Shown here one piece after another: positions 26,907 through 36,055 of a DNA stretch of 64,000 nt. Position 1 is the first letter of the stretch. Every line of letters starts with the position of its first letter. The notes beneath the pieces were generated by a model. The model saw only the letters and a program-made list of their open reading frames with translations, was not told the DNA's origin and searched no databases. The translations under genes and the position numbers were made by a program. The stretch is from positions 4,373,283 through 4,437,282 of the forward strand of contig NC_054565.1 in assembly GCF_017654505.1 (NCBI RefSeq), read 5' to 3'. This DNA is from Polyodon spathula (Eukaryota; Chordata; Actinopteri; Acipenseriformes; Polyodontidae).

Positions 26907-27162
26907 AATAATAATCATTTTTATATAGCACCTTTCCATAGAGAGCCACCATAACAAAGCGCTTTACATGATACGAGACTGGGGTGTGTGAACTATGCAT
27001 CAGCTGCAGAGTCACTTACAGTAATGTCTCACCCAAAAAACAGAGCACAAGGAGGTTCAGTGATCACTCAGGATCACACAATGAGTCAGGGGTGGAGCTG
27101 GGATATGAATCTGGGACCTCCTGGGTATAAGCCTGTTTCTTTAACCACTGGACCATGACGCA
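26907..27162 (-). mobile_element. MIR/CORE-like SINE, near full length
   Basis: The plus strand starts with the reversed 3' tail (ATATAGCACCTTTCCATAG, CAAAGCGCTTTACA), then the core (CAAGGAGGTTCAGTGA, CACTCAGGATCACAC), and ends with the tRNA head (TTTAACCACTGGACC). Same architecture as the copy at 35800-36055. Confidence 0.8.
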
Positions 27163-27240
27163 TCCTTGAATTATATCATTGGAAATGGATGGGGGGCTAA
27201 ACCGGTTTATCATTCCTACATGCAGACCAGAAAACCTAAA

Positions 27241-27270
27241 AACCTATTGTGTGTGTGTGTATATACACGC
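27241..27270. repeat. (GT)n(TA) microsatellite flank
   Basis: A GT run followed by ATATACACGC lies directly beside the Tc1 left end. The matching GT/TA array continues beyond the Tc1 right end, so the transposon entered this microsatellite. Confidence 0.8.
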
Positions 27271-28741
27271 ACTGAACAAAAATATAAACACAACATGTAA
27301 AGTGTTGGTCCCATATTTCATGAGCTGAAATAAAAGATCCCAGAAATTTTCCATATGCACAAAAAGCTTATTTCTCTCAAATTTTGTGCACAAATTTATT
27401 TACATCCCTGTTAGTGAGCATTTCTCCTTTGCCAAGATAATCCACCTGACAGGTGTGGCATATCAAGAAGCTGATTAAACAGCATGATCATTACACAGGT
27501 GCACCTTGTGCTGGGGACAATAAAAGGCCACTCTACAATGTGCAGTTTTGTCACACAACACAATGCCACAGATGTCTCAAGTTTTGAGAGAGAGTGCAAT
27601 TGACATGCTAACTCCAGGTATGTCCACCAGAACTGTTGTCAAGAAGTGAATGTTCATTTCTCTACCATCAGACACCTCCAACGTCGTTTTAGAGAATTTG
27701 GCAGTACGTCCAACCGGCCTCACAACCACAGACCACGTGTAACCACGCCAGCCCAGGACCTCCACATCCGACTTCTTCACCTGCGGGATCGTTTGAGACT
27801 AGCCACTCGGACAGCTGATGAAACTGTGGTTTGCACAACCGAAGAATTTCTGCACAAACTGTCAGAAACTGTCATAGGGAAGCTCGTCTGCATGCTCGTC
27901 GTCCTCACCAGGGTCTTGACCTGACTGCAGTTCGGCGTCATAACCGACTTCAGTGGGCAAATGCTCATCCTCGATGGCCACTGGCATGCTGGAAAAGTGT
28001 GCTCTTTACGGATGAATCCCGGTTTCAACTGTACCGGACAGATGGCAGACAACGTGTATGGCGTCATGTGGGCGAGCGGTTTGCTGATGTTAACGTTGTG
28101 AACAGAGTGCCCCATGGTGGTGGTGGGGTTATGGTATGGGCAGGCATAAGCTACAGACAACTAACACAATTGCATTTTATTGATGGCAATTTGAATGCAC
28201 AGAGATACCGTGACGAGATCCTGAGGCCCATTGTCGTGCCATTCATCTGCTGCCATCACCTCATGTTTCAGGGATCTGTACGCAATTCCCGGAAGTTGAA
28301 AATGGCCCAGTTCTTCCATGGCCTGCATACTCACCAGACATGTTGCCCATTGAGCATGTTTGGGATGCTCTGGAATGATGTGTACGACAGCGTGTTCCAG
28401 TTCCCACCAATATCCAGTAACTTCGCACAGCCATTGAGAAGGAGTGGGACAACATTCCACAGGCCACAATCAACAGCCCGATCAACTCTATGCGAAGGAG
28501 ATGTGTCATGCTGCACGAGGCAAATAGTGGTCACACCAGATACTGACTGGTTTTCTGATCCACACCCCTACCTTTTTTTTAAGATATCTTCTGTGACCAA
28601 TAGATGCATATCTGTATTCCCAGTCATGTGAAATCCATAGATTATGGCCTAATGAATTTATTTCAATTGACTGATTTCCTTATATGAACTGTAACTCAGT
28701 AAAATCTTTGAAATTGTTTCATGTTGCATTTATATTTTGTT

Positions 28742-28746
<5 letters not shown>
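27271..28746 (+). mobile_element. Tc1 transposon, nearly full length, inactive
   Basis: The left terminal region (ACTGAACAAAAATATAAAC) is answered at the right end by AACATG...GTTGCATTTATATTTTG in inverted form. The last bases of the right end have eroded into the (GT)(TA) array. Between them is a recognisable but broken transposase gene. The sequence resembles the Tc1 lineage that, from memory, is widespread in teleosts and also present in lampreys. A database search would be needed to name the family. Confidence 0.9.
27563..28546 (+). pseudogene. Broken Tc1 transposase gene
   Basis: Tc1 transposases bind the terminal repeats with an N-terminal paired-like domain and cut with a DDE triad. 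Here the start ATG at 27563 opens a frame (MPQMSQVLRESAIDML) that hits a stop after 28 codons because of a small deletion near 27640. The frame resumes with FSTIRHLQRRFREFG and PRVTTPAQD. It shifts again near 27828 and continues with the block holding the first catalytic aspartate, FTDESRF (Asp codon at 28011). Near 28270 about 30 bp is missing, which removes the second catalytic Asp region. After this the third motif, SPDMLPIEHVWD (Glu codon at 28352), is readable in another frame. Three frame breaks and a lost active-site residue make it non-functional. Confidence 0.92.

Positions 28747-28820
<74 letters not shown>
28747..28820. repeat. (TA)n microsatellite
   Basis: TA array immediately after the Tc1 right end, ending in a short TTTA run. 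Confidence 0.96.
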
Positions 28821-28824
<4 letters not shown>

Positions 28825-29499
28825 TTATTTTTCTTGCTAGGAAGGTATTATTATTTTAGTCTGTCAATTGCCCAGTCATCTGATTGACCCTGCAGTAGTA
28901 GTAATGATTCACTTTATCCACAAGATAAGTTTTTTCAAAGATGATAGACTCTAAAACAGTAATTGTTTCCAGGAATGTACCTACATTTAATTAATGCATT
29001 CAAACTGCAGTCTTGTATATAAAGGTTTTTTGCAATTGCAATCCCTTCTGGAGATGGAATTTATTTCCCCAAGGACAATTGTGCCTTTTCTGTTTGCCAA
29101 GGCTTGTAAAAAGCACTCAGAAGTACTTTTTTTATTGTCTTGTAGATTGAATTGTAGTTTTTTCATTTTTTTGGTATGTTGTGTAATGGAGGTAAATGGA
29201 AGAAAAAAGAAAGATACAAAGCTACAGTCAGAAACTGTTCCTGCTAGCATCAAGTAAGCATACCCTGTTGATCATCTCAATAACCCTGAACAGGTAGAGC
29301 AGGGATCTCCAGCCCTGGTCCTAGAGAGACCCAGTCCTGCAGTCTGCAATTCAATGAGAACTCTGTTGAAAAAAATAACAGCTGACCCAGTAGATCTCCA
29401 GGACCTTGTTTGGAGTCCGTCGAGATAGACCATGTCATTCCCTGCTGTTCAGGCCTTGGCCTCTCCCAATCCACAGAGACACATCCTGGGGGGGTGTGT
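28821..29499. other. Non-coding, weak repeat trace
   Basis: No gene. GGGATCTCCAGCCCTGGTCC near 29300-29330 resembles a motif I associate with fish interspersed repeats, but I cannot assign it to a family. Confidence 0.35.
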
Positions 29500-29765
29500 G
29501 CTGTGATTTTTGTATTGTTTTGTTACAGTGTAGTGAAGGTCTGGGTGTGGGTGTGAGCCTGTGTGAGGATTGGGATAGTTGTATTGTATTGTAACAGTGT
29601 AGTGAAGGCTAAGGCCCAGCCTATAAGTGTTTTGTTCTTTTGTTTGAACCTTTTATTTTGGCCCTCATGCCGTGTTTATTGTGTTCCTGTTTTTGTTAAT
29701 TAAAGTGCTATTTGCGTGTAAAACTGCAGCTTGCTGTCTCTGGGTCTCTTGGGCCATGACACTAC
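29500..29765 (+). mobile_element. LTR-like 3' part, family uncertain
   Basis: The segment ATTAAAGTGCTATTTG then CTGCAGCTTGCTGTCTCTGG mirrors the polyadenylation-site region of the LTR at 49006-49424 (AATAAAAGCATATTTG then CTGCAGTCTGTCTCTGG). It also contains an internal near-repeat, ACAGTGTAGTGAAGG, near 29525 and 29593. The left boundary is not defined. This is probably the end of a diverged LTR. Confidence 0.4.
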
Positions 29766-29851
29766 CCTGTCACTCTTTTGTTACAGGATAACATGATGTC
29801 AACAGAGTAGAGCAGTCCAAGGTTTATGCACTACAAATGTCAATGTAACCT

Positions 29852-30528
29852 TGTGGCAGGGCAGAAGAGAACCATGCACAGAATTAAAGAGATCAAGGCT
29901 AAGACCTGCATGTAAATTTACATGTTCTGTTTATTATGATTTAAAATGTATTCTGGGGTGCTGTATTATTTAAAAGGAAATGTGTTTTGTGTTTATTCAA
30001 AACAAGTATGTTTTGTTATTGTTTGGTTTGGATGTGGTCGGGCAGGGGCAATTGTTAGCAGTTTGTCTCTACCAGAAATCTCATGAAAATGCATTATAGA
30101 CAGAGTTGCTGTTGACCACGCAAATATTAAAAACCCCATGCAGAAGGTGACCATCTCCAGATTAATTAATTGATTAATTTATTGCCCTTGCAGAGATGGT
30201 CATCGGTATAAAAACCAGCAGCTTTTGTTATTCAGGGTGGGTGTACAGAGAAGAGGTACATGAGAGCAAGAGAAATGAAAATAAAAACGAAACTGAAAGA
30301 AAGCAATTGCTAGTCAGTTTGTGCTCAGTTGCCAGTTTGTGTTCGTAATTTGGTTTTTGTTCAAACATTTATTTTTGCTCTGTGAGCAGTGTTTTTGTAC
30401 AACCTTTTTATTTATTTTGGTTTGCAACAAAACTGTGCACAAGAGCAGTTTTAACCCATAGTACCTGTGTGTGTCTCTGTCAGCTTTCTGATCTGGGAAC
30501 ATCATCACTGCTCAGCTGCCCTGTCACA
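29852..30528 (+). mobile_element. LTR, family A, plus-strand copy
   Basis: Starts TGTGGCAGGGCAGAAG and ends CCTGTCACA. It contains a TATA box (GGTATAAAAACC near 30206-30217) and the GCTCTGTGAGCAGTGTTTTTG segment shared with the copy at 906-1547. The flanks AACCT and AATCC are not a clean duplication, so the copy is either old or its edges have mutated. No internal genes lie beside it. Confidence 0.72.
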
Positions 30529-31420
30529 AATCCATACACAGAAGCCTTTAATCCTGCTGCTTTATTTTTAATATACAAGTTAAAAAATCCAGCTATATTT
30601 ATTTTATTTTCATGACCAACCTTTATTTAGTCCACTGAGGTTTTCATTGCAAAGAAGGAAGAGGCTGATTTTATTTAAAGCAGACGACATGAATCGTACT
30701 GGAATTGAGAATACTCAATATGGTGTGGTTGATGTCAGGCATTGGGTTTCTTCACAGCAGTGCTCTGAAAGACTGTCAGCAGTCTATAACTTAAAAATTA
30801 ACATCCACAATATACTGCACTTGAATAAAAGACACTCCTATGCAGGTTTGGATCAGTACAGCACAGCTCCTAAAGCAAAGTATAAACACCTTGTCATTGC
30901 TATGCAGAGTCAGAACAGAAAGCAATGTTCTAAAAGATAAGTGCTGTTTTACTGCAATACCTAAAACAGAAAGTACTGTTCTTTAAGATTCTGGTATTAC
31001 TAGGACCAAAGGGACATTAGTCAGTCAAAAGTAGTTCTTAGTTGAGAAAGGGAAAATGCTAGTTCTGACAAACAATTACTAATTCAAACAATGCAAGCAA
31101 TCTGTAAAGAACATTGTTCTCTTTCACCTTGGATGGACAAGGTGGTTTTTCAAGATAAGAGTGCAACTGCTGCTTTGTGACAAAATTGTGGTTCTGAACA
31201 TATGCCACAGTTACAGACTGAATTGACAGATGAATGGAAAGGCAGAGCAACCAAGTGGCTTTTTCTTGTGATGAGTGGGTTTTGAAAATGCTTTTGATGC
31301 AGACTGGCATTCCATTAAACTGTCCATGGGTGAGAAGATCTGGGGCAACAGACTCCTTAATTGGGATATTTGTAGTAATTATTGTTTTGTTTATTATAAT
31401 TTATAGCAGCAAAATAGAAA

Positions 31421-31424
<4 letters not shown>
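30529..31424. other. Non-coding sequence, nothing recognised
   Basis: Includes a 97-codon frame at 30647-30940 without family resemblance. No feature is supported. Confidence 0.4.

Positions 31425-31506
<82 letters not shown>
31425..31506. repeat. (TA)n microsatellite
   Basis: About 41 uninterrupted TA units. Confidence 0.97.
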
Positions 31507-31509
<3 letters not shown>

Positions 31510-31535
31510 AAAGCACAGTGGGGGAAATGAATGAG

Positions 31536-31613
<78 letters not shown>
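31536..31613. repeat. (GA)n microsatellite at the LINE 3' end
   Basis: About 39 GA units, which read as (TC)n on the minus strand directly downstream of the 3' end of the Tx1-like LINE. Confidence 0.97.
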
Positions 31614-31614
<1 letters not shown>

Positions 31615-31620
<6 letters not shown>

Positions 31621-33230
31621 TTTAAGGCCCTTTATTCAATAATAAGGTAAAACCACAAAATATATAAATAGGATATTTGCTGGCTCTCGGGATCAGCCAA
31701 TACCTCCCCACCATATCAGCATTAAAAAAATCTTAAAAAGAAAATGTTCTACATTAAAAACAGGATTTTAAACAGAGGGGGAAAACAAGGAAAGAAAAAT
31801 CATAACAAATACATTAAAAAACAGACAAAAAGTTAAAATAGAAATAGCAAGATTCCCCTCCTCAGTCACCGAACAGACAGCTTCTCTCACACACCATGTC
31901 TCCCGGAAGCCTTGTAGGTCACTAACTAATTTAAAATAGGTGAATTCCACCTTGTGCCTACTCACCAACATTCTGAACAGCCTAACCACCTAAGCCTGCC
32001 AGCCTGTTTTTTCAGGACTACAGAATAGCTGAAATGATACCCCTAGCATCTGGAACAGCACATGGAGGAGCTGGAGCACAGCTTCCTCCTGAGTACAGAA
32101 ACTGCAATCCTGATGCTGGGATCGATTTTGTGTAGGAGTCTGCCTGTGGCCAGGATGCCATGAATGAGTCTCCACTGCAGGTCTCCTGCTCTCTTATCCA
32201 GGGGAGGCTTATACAGCACCCTCTATTCTGGGGTCCCCTCTTCTCCTAGGGACAGATGAGCCCTCCAATCTGGAGTCTACCATCCCTCTTAGTTCAATGC
32301 AGTGGGCTGACTTTATACATAACTTATATAGTTCTTTACTTTTTAAAATTTTTAGATGCAGATGTTTTATTTGCTGGAGTTTTAAAATCTCTCCCCCTTC
32401 CCCTCTTCCCTCTCTGTAGGGGGACACGAAAAAGCTCTGAAAAGCATTGTCTTGTCCCTGTCTGCCTCATCTCTCAGGGTTTACCTGGAGACAGACATCC
32501 CTTCACCACTCTCAGCACATTCTCTGCCTGCCTCTGCCAATTTGGCAGCACTGAGCCAGCCAGAGAGTCCAGGTGCCATCAGCTGCCCTAGTCTTGTGAT
32601 ACCCACCCTCACAAACCTGTCCTGCTGTGCAAGTGACTGTAGGCACTGCCCTGTAATAAGAGGGTTAAAAAGAAATGGTTCGTCTAGGAAGCTCTGAGCT
32701 GTCAGTCTCCTCCCTCTCCACTCTCACTGCCTTCCACATTTTTTTTAAATACTGCAATAAAAATAGTTTAGATTAGAACTATCCAGAGCATGATGGCTGA
32801 TTAAAAAAATTAATGTGTGCCAAAACCCAGCCACTGTGCTTTGTTGAGGAAGAAGCATGCTAACCTCTTCCAGTGAGCTCCCTCACCAGCATACAGGAGC
32901 CTTTGTATTGCTTGCAGTCTGAAATGATCAACCCGTGCCCTCCCACATCACAGGGGAGGTACAGGACAGCAGGCTTTAACCAGTGCTTCCTTCTCCAGAA
33001 AAACAAGAGGCGCTTCTGGAGACTGGTGATGATTTCTCAGGGAAGGTCCAAACACACCGTCTTGTTCAACAGCATGGAGGCGGTCAGATTAATAATGACC
33101 AGGACCCTCCCTGAAAGACAACTTGTCCAGCAGACCCCACCACTGCTCCAGTCTCCCCTGACTTTGTCTACTAGGCATTCCCGGTTCTGCTCCATAGATG
33201 CAGTCATGCCAAGGAAAAAGTTTGATCAAA
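31615..33230 (-). mobile_element. Tx1/L1-like LINE, 5'-truncated
   Basis: Minus-strand sequence that retains the last part of ORF2 and the 3' untranslated region. The element ends with a polyadenylation signal (AATAAA, plus-strand TTTATT near 31629-31634) and then the (TC)n array. Upstream of about 33230 the reading is lost, so the 5' end is truncated. The clade assignment rests on the order of C-terminal protein blocks given in the pseudogene entry. A BLASTX against Tx1, Kibi and Koshi elements would settle it. Confidence 0.78.
31780..33220 (-). pseudogene. ORF2 C-terminal remnant of a Tx1-like LINE
   Basis: Read on the minus strand from 33220 down, several frames in turn give FQGGSWSLLI and WRRKHWLKPAVLYLPVM (end of the reverse-transcriptase region). 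They then give EPFLFNPLITGQ and GITRLGQLMAPGLSGW. Next come LYKLCIKSAHCIELRG, YKPPLDKRAGDLQWRLIHG and a Cys-rich CSFCTQEEAVLQLL segment, and last LFRMLVSRHKVEFTYFKLV. This order matches the C-terminal third of Tx1/L1-type ORF2 proteins as I know them. Stops and frameshifts are frequent. The 143-codon frame on the plus strand at 32873-33304 is only the antisense of this region. Confidence 0.75.
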
Positions 33231-33469
33231 TTAATAAACCGAAGACCAAAACCAAAGGCTTCCCATGTTTCAAACAGATAAAAAATTATTGTTTTGTATC
33301 TTGATTCTGATTCCTTGCAGTTGATATATTAGATATGTATCCATTGCCATTACATTTAAGTATAATTAATTCAAAATAATTATTTTATATAAAAGATTAA
33401 CTGGTTCTCCATTACATGGAACTGAAGTTTTTATTCCTTCATATTTAAAGCATGCTTGGCCAACAATTT

Positions 33470-33813
33470 ATAATATCTACAGCAGCAACAACTTCTGTAG
33501 CCCATGCTCAAATTCAAAACGAATTTCTCAAATTCTTCTACTTGATGTTCTCTTCACTCCTGCATTACTTTTAACAATGTTTAAGCTATTTACACCATTT
33601 ATTTGTGAATCATTCGTCTTCATGTTTATAGCTAATTTTTATTTGAAATCCGAGAGGTACAACATCGCTTCTTGAACATCTATCCAAAAAGTTACTGTGA
33701 GAGGTAAGCTTAGCTCTCTGTTCAATTAATCTCTTCATTTTGTGTAGTATCGGCATGGCTATCCTGGACTGCTGTAATACAGGCCTCTTTTTCAATCCAT
33801 TCATATCCATCAT
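33470..33813 (-). pseudogene. Penelope-like element, N-terminal ORF remnant
   Basis: On the minus strand an ATG at 33813 opens a 67-codon frame. It includes MKRLIEQRAKLTSHSNFLDR followed by a CSRSDVVPLGFQIK block, which fits the N-terminal domain of Penelope-like polymerases, where a helical lead-in is followed by a short FLxxCxxxxVxPxGFxIK motif. A stop follows at about 33610, and weakly similar helical sequence continues in shifted frames to about 33470. No reverse-transcriptase or GIY-YIG domain is present, so the element is 3'-truncated. It lies directly downstream of the terminal-repeat segment at 33835-34030, the correct order for this element class. Confidence 0.55.
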
Positions 33814-33834
33814 ATGAATTGTTCTTCAAAAAGG

Positions 33835-34030
33835 TTAACACAAATAGATTTTGCTACAGAGCTAACCCCAACGTTTCGGTATGTTTAACATACCTTTGTC
33901 AAGGGAAAGCGTGTTTGAAAACAAACATTGGAGGTATTTATAGGCTTTTGATGCCATGGTAACCACACATTTATTACTCTTTCAATCTAATGTCTTGTGA
34001 TGGCATTCATTACATAGCTAATGATGTAAA
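33835..34030 (-). mobile_element. Penelope-like terminal repeat with decayed hammerhead motif
   Basis: On the minus strand, around 33904-33866, the sequence reads CCTTGACAAA, then GGTATG, a short loop, CATACC, and then GAAACGTTGG. This is the layout of a hammerhead ribozyme core (CUGANGA, stem II, GAAA) like those in Penelope-like terminal repeats. The stem II pairing and the GAAA are intact. The CUGANGA element is altered at two conserved positions, so self-cleavage is unlikely. Confidence 0.55.
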
Positions 34031-34439
34031 GATATACTGTTGCTTTCTATTGAAACCTTCAGGCATCATGGTATCTTGTCTATTTATCCATTTATTTTAT
34101 TTTATTCTTCTATACTGTACATCGTGTAATTTTTTTTTCTGAAATTACAAACTTTAGGTCATCCATAGTAGGTCTGTTCCTTGTAAAGTTTCGGATCAGA
34201 TGATACAGACTCTCAGCTTGCGGCTTCAGGCGTTATATCCCCCTGTCGGTAGCAATAGTTTTCCCTCGGGGCAATAATTTTCCACTATAGCCCTCCTCTC
34301 CAGTCCATATTTACTATATATAGACTCAAAGCTTGGACGAGTGACTGAGCCACCCGTGAAATCCAAAAATTTAGACTGCGTGGACAGAAATGTATGAAAT
34401 GCAATTTAATTTCAGGCACAAAATATACAATCCAAATAC
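34031..34439. other. Non-coding, unassigned GC-richer patch
   Basis: 34180-34330 is richer in G and C than its surroundings and contains CTTGCGGCTTCAGGCG and TTTTCCCTCGGGGCAATAA. It looks like part of a repeat I cannot name. Confidence 0.3.
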
Positions 34440-34925
34440 CACGTTACGGCTCTAGAACTGGAACAGGCTCACCAAGAGAAATACCTTGGTGTTGTAAAAG
34501 ACTCATTGCTGTCAGCAATCAAACAGGAAGCAATCATGCCCACGCATTCAATGACTGGTGAGACAACACTTGTGGTGACAGAGTACTGTCACCACAGTAC
34601 CAAAGGGGCATTGTAGCCTTCAAGAGTCCAGTGGAGAGCAACCAGTCTAATCCTTGGTCTTAAAGGAATGGGCTATGAAAACAGACGGAAGGAACTGAAT
34701 CTATTTAACCTAGAACAAATAAGAATTTAAGAAAAGGGGGGGGATCATTGAAGTCGTTAAAGTCCTAAACTCTTAACTCTAACCAATAAGCGCGGCGTAC
34801 AGAAACCAGGACCAAGGGAAACAGTTGTAAATGAAGTAGAGAAAGGACAAAGGAAAGGAGACACTTGTTCACACAGAGAGTGGCGAGGGGATGGAATGGG
34901 TTACCTAGTCGTGTTGTTGAGGCAG
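34440..34925 (+). mobile_element. CR1/L2-like LINE C-terminal fragment
   Basis: Plus-strand frames include EKYLGVVKDS early. The middle reads ESSGEQPV in one frame and VQWRATSLILGLKGMGYENR in another, followed by KELNLFNLEQIRI. The end (GTTCACACAGAGAGTGGCG) corresponds to the FF.QRV.NxWNxLP block of LINE reverse transcriptases. Frameshifts and a poly-G run break the frame. The reversed copies at 9183, 47217 and 57795 belong to the same family. Confidence 0.62.
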
Positions 34926-35639
34926 AATATTATGTTGTTACATTCCTGTCACTTTGTTAATAAGTGCTGTTCGTTTTTTCACAATTGAGTTTAGCAGTCA
35001 GGTGCCAATTTCTACTTGTTATTAGAGCTATGCCCTGGGGTGCAGTCTGTACAACACAAACTACACATACAAATTGCTACTGTTTTATAACTGAAATAAA
35101 TGCTTAATGAATGATTCAAGCTTGTCACCTATGTTGTTTTTATTTTCAATTTATTTTAAAATTGCATTTAAGTCTCTGCCATTAAACAACACCAAATTTT
35201 AATTTAAATGTTCTGTTCCAAACAGATACTACACTCTGTAGTTTAGTTTGAAGACAAGCACAGCCATAATATATTATGTACATTATTAACATAGTTCAGC
35301 CTGCAGGGAGATGAAATAGCCTTCCACTTGCGTGAAGCAATTATTCTAAAACTGCAGGATTGGTGGAAGACTATTTAAATTTTGATATTATTTATAGTAA
35401 GGCAACGAAAATATCTTCCCTTTCAGTGAGCATCATTTTTTATGGGAAATGGGAATCTTGAAAAAATATAAATAACTCCAACTCCCTTTAGTTCAAAATG
35501 GATGTTTAATTAAAATGATATCTGTTAATTCTTTAGTTGGCACAATAATCTCATTACCATATCAGTTACTAACGATCATTTTACATATTCCAGTTTTTCA
35601 TTTGTACATGGAAATAACACTAGTTATATTATCAAATTT
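34926..35639. other. Non-coding sequence, nothing recognised
   Basis: Unique-looking AT-rich sequence between two LINE scraps. Confidence 0.4.
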
Positions 35640-35795
35640 AGATCTTTAAAATCCTAAAAGGAGTTGATAAAGTAAACTACAACTGTAAGAGCAACACAGA
35701 AATCAGGACTAGAAGACACAGTTGAAAAGTTGAGATAGTCTTAGGACAGGAGACACTTCTCTACACAGCACTTAGAGTGGTGGAGATATTGGATT
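35640..35795 (+). mobile_element. CR1/L2-like LINE C-terminal fragment
   Basis: ATCCTAAAAGGAGTTGATAA gives ILKGVDKVNYNC, followed by ATCAGGACTAGAAGACACAG and GGAGACACTTCTCTACACAG, matching the end of the copy at 34440-34925. It stops just before the MIR-like SINE. Confidence 0.58.
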
Positions 35796-35799
35796 GCAT

Positions 35800-36055
35800 A
35801 ATATCTTTATATAGCACCTTTCATAGTGGACCACCACAAAGCGCTTTACAGAGGTAGGTTGTGAACTGTGTATTATATGCAGAGTCACTTACAATAGGAC
35901 ATTGATTTAATATCTAATCCATAGGGTAGAGCACAATGAGGTTAAGTGACTTGCTCAGGGTCACACACACTGAGTCAGTCAGTGGCAGAGATGGGATTTG
36001 AACCGGTGACCTTTTGGTTACAAGCCATGGACTTTAACCAACGGACCATGCTGCT
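35800..36055 (-). mobile_element. MIR/CORE-like SINE, near full length
   Basis: The reversed tail TATAGCACCTTTCATAGTGG then CAAAGCGCTTTACAGAGG, the core GAGGTTAAGTGACTTGCTCA and GGCAGAGATGGG, and the head TTTGAACCGG plus CTTTAACCAACGGACCATG are all in order. Confidence 0.82.

Noticed and set aside
28161..28534. Open frames on the minus strand within the Tc1 element
   Set aside because: Shadows of the transposase gene on the other strand.
32873..33304. 143-codon open frame on the plus strand
   Set aside because: It is the antisense of the Tx1-like LINE ORF2, whose blocks are readable on the minus strand.
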